Below are positions 26,774 to 35,667 of a DNA stretch of 64,000 nt, in pieces. Position numbers and translations under genes: made by a program. The stretch is from an uncultured Shewanella sp. (GTDB taxonomy: Bacteria; Pseudomonadota; Gammaproteobacteria; Enterobacterales; Shewanellaceae): contig NZ_CANMWS010000019.1 of assembly GCF_947501665.1 (NCBI RefSeq), forward strand, positions 62,001-126,000, given 5' to 3'. Numbering within the stretch: the stretch's first letter is position 1; each line of letters begins with the position of its first letter. The notes below the pieces were generated by a model. That model saw only the letters and a program-made list of their open reading frames with translations. It was not told the origin of the DNA and searched no databases.

Positions 26774-28300
26774 TTGAATTTAGCTCATGTTGACTTACAA
26801 AATTTATTAGAGGGATATCACCACATGGAAGGTCAAGTTCAAACAACTGACAATGCTGCTTTAGAAGGCGGTAATCTACTCGATGAGATCATGGCGCATA
26901 CGCGTATGGATCCTGTTGACGAAGGTTATGATGTTGCCAAGAAAGGAGTGGCGGCATTTATTTCAAATATTTTAGGATCAGAGCAGTCTTCTGAGCCTGT
27001 TAACAAAGCATTGGTTGATAAAATGCTGGTTGAATTAGACCAGAAAATCAGTGCGCAAATGGATGAAGTGTTACACCATGAAGATGTACAACAAATTGAA
27101 TCAGCATGGAGAGGGTTAAAGCTGCTGGTTGATCGTACCGATTTTCGTGAAAACATTAAAATTGAATTATTGCATGCCACGAAAGGTGAGCTATTAGATG
27201 ATTTCGAGTTTGCGCCAGAAACAACGCAATCAGGTCTTTACAAGCACGTCTATTCATCAGGTTATGGACAATTTGGTGGTGAGCCAATAGGGGCCATCGT
27301 TGGCAGTTATGCGTTTACGCCATCTTCTCAAGATATGAAATTATTGCAATACGTCTCAGCAGTGGGGGCCATGGCTCATGCGCCTTTCTTGTCGTCAGTT
27401 GCACCTGATTTCTTTGGTATTAAGTCGTTTGAAGAATTACCAAACTTAAAAGATTTAAAAGCTACGTTTGAAGGACCGAAATACACTAAATGGCGCGGAT
27501 TACGTGAATCTGAAGATGCGAGATATTTGGGTTTAACAGCGCCTCGTTTCTTATTACGTGTGCCTTACGATCCTATTGATAATCCAATTAATAGCTTTAA
27601 TTACCGTGAAAACGTCAGTGAAAGCCATGAAGATTATCTGTGGGGAAATACGGCCTTTGCCTTAGCGACACGTTTAACTGATAGTTTTGCTAATTACCGT
27701 TGGTGTCCTAATATTATTGGTCCTCAAAGTGGTGGCGCAGTGGATGATTTACCTGTGCACGTGTTTGAGACTATGGGAGCACTACAGTCAAAAATTCCAA
27801 CAGAAGTTTTGATCACTGACCGTAAAGAATACGAATTAGCCGAAGAAGGTTTCATTAGCTTAACGATGCGTAAAGGCAGTGATAATGCAGCGTTCTTCTC
27901 GGCGAATTCGATTCAAAAACCTAAAGTTTTCCCTGCGACTAAAGAAGGTAAAGAAGCGGAAACTAACTATAAGTTAGGCACGCAAATTCCTTACATGATG
28001 ATCATTAACCGTTTAGCACACTACATTAAAGTGCTACAGCGTGAGCAGATCGGTGCATGGAAAGAGCGTCAGGATCTTGAAAGAGAATTGAATGGTTGGA
28101 TCAAGCAATATGTAGCCGACCAAGAAAATCCACCAGCAGATGTTCGTAGCCGTAAGCCTTTACGTGCCGCTAATATTTCGGTCTCAAATGTTGAGGGCGA
28201 TCCAGGTTGGTATCAAGTGAGTTTATCGGTTAGACCTCATTTCAAGTATATGGGTGCTAATTTCGAATTATCACTGGTAGGTAAGTTGGATCAGGAGTAA
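26774..28300 (+). CDS. tssC: TssC (VipB), T6SS contractile sheath large subunit
   Basis: A 508-residue protein matching VipB/TssC, including QIESAWRGLKLLVDRTDF and the C-terminal PFKLxxAxVxVxxV-like region (SRKPLRAANISVSNVEGDPGWYQV). TTG 26774 has AAGGTGA upstream at the right distance. It pairs with TssB to build the sheath and is recycled by ClpV (35668). Length is normal. Confidence 0.97.
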   Translation: MNLAHVDLQNLLEGYHHMEGQVQTTDNAALEGGNLLDEIMAHTRMDPVDEGYDVAKKGVAAFISNILGSEQSSEPVNKALVDKMLVELDQKISAQMDEVLHHEDVQQIESAWRGLKLLVDRTDFRENIKIELLHATKGELLDDFEFAPETTQSGLYKHVYSSGYGQFGGEPIGAIVGSYAFTPSSQDMKLLQYVSAVGAMAHAPFLSSVAPDFFGIKSFEELPNLKDLKATFEGPKYTKWRGLRESEDARYLGLTAPRFLLRVPYDPIDNPINSFNYRENVSESHEDYLWGNTAFALATRLTDSFANYRWCPNIIGPQSGGAVDDLPVHVFETMGALQSKIPTEVLITDRKEYELAEEGFISLTMRKGSDNAAFFSANSIQKPKVFPATKEGKEAETNYKLGTQIPYMMIINRLAHYIKVLQREQIGAWKERQDLERELNGWIKQYVADQENPPADVRSRKPLRAANISVSNVEGDPGWYQVSLSVRPHFKYMGANFELSLVGKLDQE

Positions 28301-28306
28301 TAACAC

Positions 28307-28738
28307 GTGTTTGACACTGAAGAAAAAAGATTAGGAGGCAGTAGTTTCTTTGAGCGCTTAATCCCTGATGCGCCGAGAGTATCGGTGGATCATTCTTCAG
28401 TGGATGAGACCATGGATTCAATTAAACGTAGCATTACTCGAGTGCTTAATGCGCGCATAGGTGAATCACAAAGCTGCCCAGAGTATGGATTACTCGATTT
28501 TAATGATACCTCTTTGAGTAGCTTTGATTTAGGGTTACAAATTAGATTGTCGATCAAGCAGTGTATTGAACGCTTTGAACCTCGTATTAAAAATGTAGAG
28601 GTTTCTGTTTTTAATGATGAAAATAATCCTATGAGTTTGACATTTAGTATTTTGGGAACTTTGGTCGTAGCAAACATGGATGAAAAAATTCAAATAGAGC
28701 TTTTTCTTGATAATAACCGAAAATATAGAGTGATTTAG
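28307..28738 (+). CDS. tssE: TssE, gp25-like T6SS baseplate protein
   Basis: A 143-residue protein with the phage gp25/lysozyme-like baseplate fold, for example SITRVLNARIGESQSCPEYGL and a C-terminal FSILGTLVVANMDEKIQIEL. It links the baseplate wedge to the sheath. GTG 28307 has CAGGAG upstream. Confidence 0.94.
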   Translation: MFDTEEKRLGGSSFFERLIPDAPRVSVDHSSVDETMDSIKRSITRVLNARIGESQSCPEYGLLDFNDTSLSSFDLGLQIRLSIKQCIERFEPRIKNVEVSVFNDENNPMSLTFSILGTLVVANMDEKIQIELFLDNNRKYRVI

Positions 28739-28740
28739 TC

Positions 28741-30504
28741 GTGTCACAAGATAAATATTTCAGGGATGAGCTTGCTTTTTTAAAGGAGCAAGGTAAAGAA
28801 TTTTCGGATATGCATCCTCAATTAGCCCGTTATTTACACGGTAAGAGTACCGACCCTGATGTCGAAAGATTATTGGAAGGTTTTGCTTTTTTAACCGGGC
28901 GTTTACGTGAAAAAATTGATGATGATTTTCCAGAGCTGACCCATTCAATGATCAATATGCTGTGGCCGAATTATTTACGCCCAGTTCCCAGCACAACCAT
29001 AGTGGCTTTCTCCCCTAATGAGGGCATGGACGAAAAGCAACTGATCTCAAGTGGCTGTGAAATGAAAAGTCATCCCGTTGCGGATACCATCTGCCAGTTT
29101 AGAACATGTCGTGATGTGGATATTTATCCTTTTACCATTGATGATATTATTTCCTCTCATTCTCGTGAGTCGTCAACCATCGATGTGGTGTTGAGCTCAT
29201 CAGCTAAAACCAGTTTGCAACAAATAGGATTAAATGATCTTCGTTTTTATTTAGGTAATGATGATTACAGTGCGAAAACTTTGTATTTATGGCTGAATAA
29301 CTGTTTGCAACGTATAGAGTTAATTGCCGATGGTAAAGCTTATACGCTGATGCGCAATTCATTAAAAGCGGTCGGTTTTGGGTCAAAAGATGCGATTTTA
29401 CCTTATCCTAAGAACGTCTATGAAGGCTACCGTATTTTACAGGAGTATTTTACGTTTCCTGAAGCCTTTCATTTTGTTGATGTGACTAATATTGATAAAG
29501 TGATCCCAGCTTATGTGTCTGGCGATTTTACGTTGCGGTTTACCTTTTCAAAAACCTTGCCCTCAGATGTGCGGATCAATAAAGGCAGTATGCAACTTTA
29601 TTGTGTGCCGGCGATTAATTTATTTGAGCATGATGCCGATCCTATTGAACTTAATGGTCGCCGTACAGAATATCCTATTATTCCGTCAAGTCGAAAAGCG
29701 GGGCATTATGAAATTTTTAGCGTTGATCATGTTCAAGGTTGGATAGATTCAGAGGCGGGGAGAATTCGTGGACAAAATCGTGTTTATACGCCTTTTGAGA
29801 GCTTTCAACATGAAATTGAGCGTACGCGTCATCGCTTAGCCTTATATTATCGTATAAAAGTACGTAGCAGTATTCGTCATGATGGCTTTGAGCATTTGAT
29901 GTCTTTTGTGCGCAGTGATGAAACGCATATGGTGAATATGACCGAAGCGGTTTCATTACGTTTAACCTGCACAAATAGACAGTTACCAAGAGAGCTGGGT
30001 AAAGGTGATATTTGTATTGCTACAGATAAAACCCCAAGCTTTGTAACCTTTAAAAATATCACGGAGCCGTCAGCTTCATTACGTCCCCCTTTAGATGGTG
30101 GTTTGTTATGGACGCTTATTTCTAATTTATCATTGAATTACCTCTCACTTTTATCAAAAGATGCCTTGAGCTCTGTTATTCGTGCTTATGATTTTAAAGC
30201 ATTGGTGGATAGACAGGCTGAGATGATAGCCAAACAACGGTTAGCGGGCATTTTAAATATTACTTCAGGTCCGACAGAGCGTATTGTCAAAGGGCTACCG
30301 GTTAGAGGATTACAGTCTGAAGTGACGCTTAAAGAGTCTGCATTTGGCAGTGAAGGAGATTTATTTTTATTTGGGTCGGTGCTAAGCCGTTTCTTCTCTT
30401 TGTATGCCAGCATTAATTCGTTTCACGAATTAGTGGTGGTGAATGCCGATAATCAGGAAAGATATACATGGAATATACAGATCGGGCAGCAGCCGTTAAT
30501 TTAG
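28741..30504 (+). CDS. tssF: TssF (VasA), T6SS baseplate wedge protein
   Basis: A 587-residue protein, the largest baseplate wedge component. The N-terminal YFRDELAFLKEQGKEFSDMH and the DVERLLEGFAFLTGRLREKIDDDFPELT block are the family signature. Starts with GTG two bases after the tssE stop. Its end overlaps tssG by 37 bases, implying tight coupling. Confidence 0.95.
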   Translation: MSQDKYFRDELAFLKEQGKEFSDMHPQLARYLHGKSTDPDVERLLEGFAFLTGRLREKIDDDFPELTHSMINMLWPNYLRPVPSTTIVAFSPNEGMDEKQLISSGCEMKSHPVADTICQFRTCRDVDIYPFTIDDIISSHSRESSTIDVVLSSSAKTSLQQIGLNDLRFYLGNDDYSAKTLYLWLNNCLQRIELIADGKAYTLMRNSLKAVGFGSKDAILPYPKNVYEGYRILQEYFTFPEAFHFVDVTNIDKVIPAYVSGDFTLRFTFSKTLPSDVRINKGSMQLYCVPAINLFEHDADPIELNGRRTEYPIIPSSRKAGHYEIFSVDHVQGWIDSEAGRIRGQNRVYTPFESFQHEIERTRHRLALYYRIKVRSSIRHDGFEHLMSFVRSDETHMVNMTEAVSLRLTCTNRQLPRELGKGDICIATDKTPSFVTFKNITEPSASLRPPLDGGLLWTLISNLSLNYLSLLSKDALSSVIRAYDFKALVDRQAEMIAKQRLAGILNITSGPTERIVKGLPVRGLQSEVTLKESAFGSEGDLFLFGSVLSRFFSLYASINSFHELVVVNADNQERYTWNIQIGQQPLI

Positions 30505-31475
30505 CGCCACCCGAATGGCAGGCAAGGATGCCTGAAAAAGTTCGCTCGTATAACTTTTTTCAACTGGTGGAACTGATACATCGTCTTGAAGGTAATGATG
30601 CCGATAGTCGCGACTGGGAAAATCAAGGCCAGCTATTTTTTACAGCCGATCCCAGTTTAGGTTTTGCCAGTAGTGATGTCTCGAGTTTAACAAGACGGTT
30701 CGATAACCGTTTACAGTTAGACACCACTTTTTTAGGTCTCAATGGCGCTCAGTCACCGTTACCCAATTATCTTCTTGATCAAATCGCGGATCCTGAAGAT
30801 GAAGGGATGAAGCGTAATTTTTTAGATTTTTTCAATCATAGGCTCATTTCTTTATTTTATAAAAGCTGGCGAAAATATCGTTATTACGTTCGATTTCAAG
30901 ATAATGCGAGTGACACTTTTTCAAAACAAGTGTTCTCTTTGGTGGGGCTATCCAATGAGGACCTGCGCGGTGAGACGTCCATTAATTGGTGCAAAATGTT
31001 GGCTTATGCGGGCATGTTGGCAGGGCGCAGTCGCTCGCCGCAAACCGTATCAGGGATTATTGCTCACTGTTTTGATTTAAAGAATGTGTCAATTAGAGAA
31101 TGGGAAAAACGAAAAGTACGTGTCCCTAAGACGCAACAGTTTCTGTTAGGGAAAGCCAATTCAAGTTTAGGTGAAGATACGGTTATTGGTGAGAAAGTGA
31201 CTGATGTCATGGGTAAGTTTGTTATTTGTATTGACGATCTGTCCTTTGAAACCTTTCAAGACTTTTTACCTTCAGGTAAAGAATTTAAGCCCTTGTGTAA
31301 GGTGATGGAAGTCGTGCTAAGGGAGCAAATGGCTTACGACTTAGAATTGACCTTAGCGAAAGAAGCAACCCCTATGTTAACCCTTGGTGATGAAAAAGGT
31401 GGGCAATTGGGTTGGTCATCTTTTTTAAGTAAAACCCAGCAGAAAAAGAAAGTGCTGATCCAGATCAGGCAATAG
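30468..31475 (+). CDS. tssG: TssG (VasB), T6SS baseplate wedge protein
   Basis: A 335-residue TssG protein: YNFFQLVELIHRLEGN and FFTADPSLGFASSDVSSL are the N-terminal signature, and LNGAQSPLPNYLLDQIADPED follows. In the wedge, two TssF, one TssG and TssE form one unit. ATG 30468 lies inside the tssF end. Complete. Confidence 0.95.
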   Translation: MEYTDRAAAVNLAPPEWQARMPEKVRSYNFFQLVELIHRLEGNDADSRDWENQGQLFFTADPSLGFASSDVSSLTRRFDNRLQLDTTFLGLNGAQSPLPNYLLDQIADPEDEGMKRNFLDFFNHRLISLFYKSWRKYRYYVRFQDNASDTFSKQVFSLVGLSNEDLRGETSINWCKMLAYAGMLAGRSRSPQTVSGIIAHCFDLKNVSIREWEKRKVRVPKTQQFLLGKANSSLGEDTVIGEKVTDVMGKFVICIDDLSFETFQDFLPSGKEFKPLCKVMEVVLREQMAYDLELTLAKEATPMLTLGDEKGGQLGWSSFLSKTQQKKKVLIQIRQ

Positions 31476-31490
31476 ATAAGGAGCAAGTCA

Positions 31491-32852
31491 TTGCATAAAT
31501 CAATTACATTTCAAGTTGTGAATACCCAGTTATTGGAATCTGGATTGGCGACGACACATAAGTTTGACGAAGCGGGTGGCGTGATTGGTTCAGCTGCGAG
31601 TGCTGATTGGGTGCTCAATGACAGCGAATATAATATCAAACCACAGCATTGTCAGCTGCTTAAAGTTGATGGTGAGTTTTGTTTAATGGAATTGGCCGGT
31701 CCCGTATATATCAACGGTGCCACTTTACCCATAGGATTTGAGAAAAAAGTCAAACTTAACGATAACGACACCCTGATTTTAGGTCAGTACCAAGTACGTA
31801 TCAATTTCGCTTTGGCAGCGGGTAAGCAGCACCAAGGCAGTCAAGCGTTAGAAGATTTATTTCCCCAAACTGAAAATGATGTGGATTTACTGAGTGATGA
31901 GTTATTTGAGCCTGTGGTTGCAGCCCCTGCAGCCGTGATAAAAGATGACCCTTTAGAAGCCTTAGATGCGCTTCAATCAAGCAAAATAGAGACCTTAGAT
32001 TTACTGCAAGATGACCTCCCTGTCGTTAAGGCTGAGACGCCAGAAGATGATTATTTATTGGGTAAAGATCAACAGTGGCAAGGTCAAGACTTTATTGTTC
32101 AAGCGGATTCTGAATTTGATACTGATTCAGCGATAGCACTTAAACAAAAACCTAGCATGGATAAATTTATTATGGATGAGAAAACACTTGATTTACTTGA
32201 ATCAGAGCTAAGCAGTGAGTCTGGTACAAGTTGGAATGATGAGCTAGGTACAGGTATGAACCATTTAGCCGTGGGACCATTGTTTAGAGGATTAGGGGTT
32301 CAAGTCGGTAATAAAAATGACTCTAATCAAATGCAAGCCGTGGCCATGGAAATGGGCAGTTCACTGCAAGCCACGATTAAAGGCTTATTGTCATTACACC
32401 AGAGTGTGAATAATAGCCGTTACGCTCATATTAATAAGAACTTACAACCCATAGAAGATAATCCATTAAGGCTTGGTTTAGGGTATGAAGATACCATGAA
32501 AACCTTGTTTGACAATCAGTCTTGTGCGGTGCATTTATCGTCGCAAGCCGCGATAGCAGAAAGCTTAAAAACCATTGAATTACATAATGCCGCGGTACAA
32601 ACCGCAATCACAGAGTCTTTAGGGCATATTCTAGAAGCCTTTTCGCCTGAAGGATTAATGAAACGCTTTAAAAAATATCGCCGTGCCAGTGACGTACAAA
32701 CTCAGTCTACTGAACATTGGGCATGGAACATGTATGAGAGTTATTACCAAGAGTTAACTTCTAATCGTCAGCAAGGTTTTGAGAAATTGTTCTGGGAAAT
32801 TTTCGATCAGGCTTACGATAAAAAATTACGTGAATTACAGCGGTTAGCCTAA
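31491..32852 (+). CDS. tagH: TagH/Fha (VasC), FHA-domain T6SS regulator
   Basis: A 453-residue protein with an N-terminal FHA domain (about 12-105, with GGVIGSAASADWVLND and the INGATLPIGFEKKVKLND strands). The acidic linker about 120-250 is followed by the type VI FHA C-terminal domain (about 255-453, including ARHIN-like helical segments and WNMYESYYQELTS). In related systems Fha binds phosphorylated partners to control assembly. TTG 31491 is supported by AAGGAGC. Its stop overlaps the tssJ start (TAATG). Confidence 0.92.
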   Translation: MHKSITFQVVNTQLLESGLATTHKFDEAGGVIGSAASADWVLNDSEYNIKPQHCQLLKVDGEFCLMELAGPVYINGATLPIGFEKKVKLNDNDTLILGQYQVRINFALAAGKQHQGSQALEDLFPQTENDVDLLSDELFEPVVAAPAAVIKDDPLEALDALQSSKIETLDLLQDDLPVVKAETPEDDYLLGKDQQWQGQDFIVQADSEFDTDSAIALKQKPSMDKFIMDEKTLDLLESELSSESGTSWNDELGTGMNHLAVGPLFRGLGVQVGNKNDSNQMQAVAMEMGSSLQATIKGLLSLHQSVNNSRYAHINKNLQPIEDNPLRLGLGYEDTMKTLFDNQSCAVHLSSQAAIAESLKTIELHNAAVQTAITESLGHILEAFSPEGLMKRFKKYRRASDVQTQSTEHWAWNMYESYYQELTSNRQQGFEKLFWEIFDQAYDKKLRELQRLA

Positions 32853-33382
32853 TGAGCTATGTACGTTTAGGACTCATTTTAAGCGTGCTAATTCAATTGG
32901 GAGCATGTAGTTCGGCATGGGAAGCCACACAAAAAGCCGGTCAGGTGATATGGGATCCTGATACGCCAGTGGGCGCGCCGAAAAGCCTACCGACCCAAGT
33001 GACTTATAGCATGGTGGGGGATCACGTGCTTAACCCTAATGTGAATGGCGAGTCGACACCTGTAGTGTATCAAGTGTTTTTACTGGAAGACGACTCACTG
33101 TTTATGGCGGCGGATTTTGATGCTTTAGTTGAAGATCATGAAACCGCTTTAGGTTCCAACTATCTTAAGCACAGTGATTACATTATTTTCCCGGATCAAT
33201 TTAAGTTCATTGAGCCCTTAAAGCTGAAACCTGACACCCATTATATTGGCGTGATGGCGCAATATAGCGATCCTAATGTGGCGCAGTGGAAAAAAGTCGT
33301 CAAGGTAAAGTCGATTGGCCGAGAATATCACTTACTCATGTTTTTTACTGAGCATGAGCTCAAATTAGAAATAGTAGAATAA
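32852..33382 (+). CDS. tssJ: TssJ (VasD), outer-membrane lipoprotein
   Basis: A 176-residue lipoprotein: signal and lipobox LGAC in LILSVLIQLGACSSAWE, followed by a transthyretin-like domain with the conserved VVYQVFLLEDDSLFMAADFDAL segment. TssJ anchors the TssLM membrane complex at the outer membrane. Start overlaps tagH stop. Confidence 0.95.
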   Translation: MSYVRLGLILSVLIQLGACSSAWEATQKAGQVIWDPDTPVGAPKSLPTQVTYSMVGDHVLNPNVNGESTPVVYQVFLLEDDSLFMAADFDALVEDHETALGSNYLKHSDYIIFPDQFKFIEPLKLKPDTHYIGVMAQYSDPNVAQWKKVVKVKSIGREYHLLMFFTEHELKLEIVE

Positions 33383-33384
33383 TT

Positions 33385-34719
33385 ATGTCATCGAGAAACC
33401 GAGTGATTTGGAATGAAGGTTTATTTATTAAACCTCAGCATTTTCAACAACAGCAGCGTTATTTTGAATATATTGTTGAGACAAAGTCGTCTCAATCGAC
33501 AGGCTACTTATACGGTATTACTCAACTGAGTTTAAACCCTGAATATTTAAGTTTTGGCCGTATCGCCATTGAACATGCAGTGGGCGTGATGCCTGATGGC
33601 ACTGTGTTTAATATGCCTCAAGAAGATGTGTTGCCTGATGCATTAGAAGTGACAGATAGCGCCTTAGCGAACCAAATTGTGTATTTGGCTTTACCCATTA
33701 AAGGGGATTCGGTGACTGAAATTTCCCATGCCGATAAAATGGATGCCAGTCGATATGAATCTCGCCGATTTGAGGTAAGGGATGTGCATACGGATCAAGG
33801 CGATTTGACCACCATAGATGTGAGTCCACTGCGTATGCGGTTAATGCTTGAAAAAGACGATCGCAGTGCATACACCTCACTGGCCATTGCGCGTATTTTA
33901 GAAAAACGTCCCGATGGCAGTGTGATGCTCGATGACAGTTTTATTCCTTGCCATCTTAATGTTACAGGGGTGCCAAGGTTACATCGCTTTATTGGTGAAA
34001 TGGCCGGCTTGATGAAAGAGCGAGCTAAAAATATAGCACAACGTATTGGTATGCCGAGCCAAGGTGGCGTGGCAGATGTGTCAGATTTTATGCTATTGCA
34101 ATCTTTGAATCGCATGCATCCTATTTTACAGCATATGGCAACACAAAAGCGTATTCACCCTGAGCGTTTATATGAAAACTTGGTCAGTATTTGTGGTGAG
34201 CTGTTTACCTTTACTGATGAAAGCCGCACAGCGCCAGAGTTTAAGGCCTATAACCATAAGCTGCCTCTAGAGTCGTTCTCTCCTATTATGACATTGCTGC
34301 GTCAGTCCTTGAGTATTGTGCTTGAGCCCAAAGCGGTGTCGTTGCAATTACATCAGCGTAAGTACGGTTTGCAAATTGCCCCTGTGCAAGACCCCGATCT
34401 GGTCAAAGAAGCAGAATTTATTTTAGCCGTTAAAGCCAAAATGCCCCTTGATGACTTGCGTAAATTATTTATTCAGCAAACGAAAGTGGCGTCGGTTGAG
34501 AAAATACGTGAGCTTATTTCACTGCAGCTGCCAGGGGTACCACTCACACCGCTACCTGTGGCTCCACGTCAGTTACCTTACCATGCAGGCTTTACTTATT
34601 TTCAACTGGATCGTGCTAGCCCTGAGTGGCGTATGCTCAGTAATTCATCGGGGTTTGCTTTTCATGTTGCGGGTGATTTCTCAGAGCTTGAATTGCAATT
34701 TTGGGCCATAAGAAGTTAA
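33385..34719 (+). CDS. tssK: TssK (VasE), baseplate-to-membrane connector
   Basis: A 444-residue protein matching TssK, the trimeric connector of the baseplate to the membrane complex. The signature VIWNEGLFIKPQHFQQQQRY is at the N-terminus. ATG 33385, two bases after tssJ. Confidence 0.96.
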   Translation: MSSRNRVIWNEGLFIKPQHFQQQQRYFEYIVETKSSQSTGYLYGITQLSLNPEYLSFGRIAIEHAVGVMPDGTVFNMPQEDVLPDALEVTDSALANQIVYLALPIKGDSVTEISHADKMDASRYESRRFEVRDVHTDQGDLTTIDVSPLRMRLMLEKDDRSAYTSLAIARILEKRPDGSVMLDDSFIPCHLNVTGVPRLHRFIGEMAGLMKERAKNIAQRIGMPSQGGVADVSDFMLLQSLNRMHPILQHMATQKRIHPERLYENLVSICGELFTFTDESRTAPEFKAYNHKLPLESFSPIMTLLRQSLSIVLEPKAVSLQLHQRKYGLQIAPVQDPDLVKEAEFILAVKAKMPLDDLRKLFIQQTKVASVEKIRELISLQLPGVPLTPLPVAPRQLPYHAGFTYFQLDRASPEWRMLSNSSGFAFHVAGDFSELELQFWAIRS

Positions 34720-34730
34720 TGGAGGAGCGA

Positions 34731-34877
34731 ATGGCGATGAATGATAAACCACAAAAACAGCAAGTTTATGCCAGTTTAGACGGGAGCTTATTTGGTCATG
34801 CTAAGCAAATAATTGATGCTGATCAACAATATTGGTTGCATGTGTTGGCTATAAGAGGAGCGAATAGCAATGGATGA
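34731..34877 (+). CDS. 48-codon open frame: duplicated 5' end of tssL
   Basis: Between tssK and tssL lies a 114-bp near-copy (34724-34837) of the tssL 5' end (34857-34967), including the ribosome site GGAGCGA. It starts at ATG 34731 (or ATG 34737), keeps an open frame, and encodes a peptide beginning MAMNDKPQKQQVYASLDGSL, against MDDKPQKQQVDASLEGSLFD in TssL. It diverges after DQQYW and ends at 34877, eight bases inside the true tssL. Many differences are synonymous or conservative, which suggests the peptide was maintained for some time. Whether it is made or used is unknown. Confidence 0.6.
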   Translation: MAMNDKPQKQQVYASLDGSLFGHAKQIIDADQQYWLHVLAIRGANSNG

Positions 34878-35658
34878 CAAACCACAAAAACAACAGGTTG
34901 ATGCGAGTTTAGAGGGAAGTCTATTTGATCATGCCAAGAATATGGACGGCGATCAGCAATATTGGTTTAAGCTGCGTGGCGAAAGTATCAATTTATTGAT
35001 CGATGCAGCCACCCCTTTGTTAGGCATGGCGTTACGAGTGAAAAAGTTGACGGGGTTAGAAGATGTGCCGCAGCTTTATCAGCAAACCCTTGAAGATATT
35101 ATTGCCATTGAAACAGAATTGGTGGCTGCGGGGTATGAGCATGCCATTGTGCTGGCTTATCGTTATTTATTATGTTGTTTCATTGATGAAGCGGTAATGA
35201 GTACCGAATGGGGGTCACAAAGCGTGTGGGCTGAACATTCATTGTTGACGCGTTTTCATAATGAGACTTGGGGTGGTGAAAAAGTATTCACTATTTTACA
35301 AAGGCTTGAGAGTGAATCCCATAAATATAAAGATTTATTAGAATTTATCTTTTTATGTTTCTCTTTAGGTTTTGAGGGTCGCTATAAAGTGATGGCGAAT
35401 GGCCGCGAAGAATTCGATAAAATTTATACTGAGCTTTACGAAACCATTCGTCGCTTAAAAGATGAGGAGCCAGAGCAGCTAACCAGTGCCACTGAACATG
35501 TGGTTAATACCAAGTATAAAATTGGCCATCAACTGCCGTTGTGGACCATTTTTGCGGGTTTCTTTTGCTTGCTTAGCGTCATTTTTACTTTTTATTCAGT
35601 GTCATTAAATCAGAAATCATCTGGTGTGCTGAATCAATTATTTCAGATTTTAAAATAG
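34870..35658 (+). CDS. tssL: TssL (VasF/DotU), T6SS inner-membrane protein
   Basis: A 262-residue DotU-family protein. A cytoplasmic hook domain (about 25-200, with CCFIDEAVMSTEWG and FSLGFEGRY) is followed by a single transmembrane helix near the C-terminus (PLWTIFAGFFCLLSVIFTFY). It lacks the C-terminal OmpA peptidoglycan-binding domain found in long TssL forms. With TssM and TssJ it makes the membrane complex. ATG 34870 overlaps the preceding small frame by eight bases. Confidence 0.95.
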   Translation: MDDKPQKQQVDASLEGSLFDHAKNMDGDQQYWFKLRGESINLLIDAATPLLGMALRVKKLTGLEDVPQLYQQTLEDIIAIETELVAAGYEHAIVLAYRYLLCCFIDEAVMSTEWGSQSVWAEHSLLTRFHNETWGGEKVFTILQRLESESHKYKDLLEFIFLCFSLGFEGRYKVMANGREEFDKIYTELYETIRRLKDEEPEQLTSATEHVVNTKYKIGHQLPLWTIFAGFFCLLSVIFTFYSVSLNQKSSGVLNQLFQILK

Positions 35659-35667
35659 GGAAATTTT

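Noticed and set aside
33795..34115. 106-codon minus-strand frame inside tssK
   Set aside because: Shadow of a well-identified gene.
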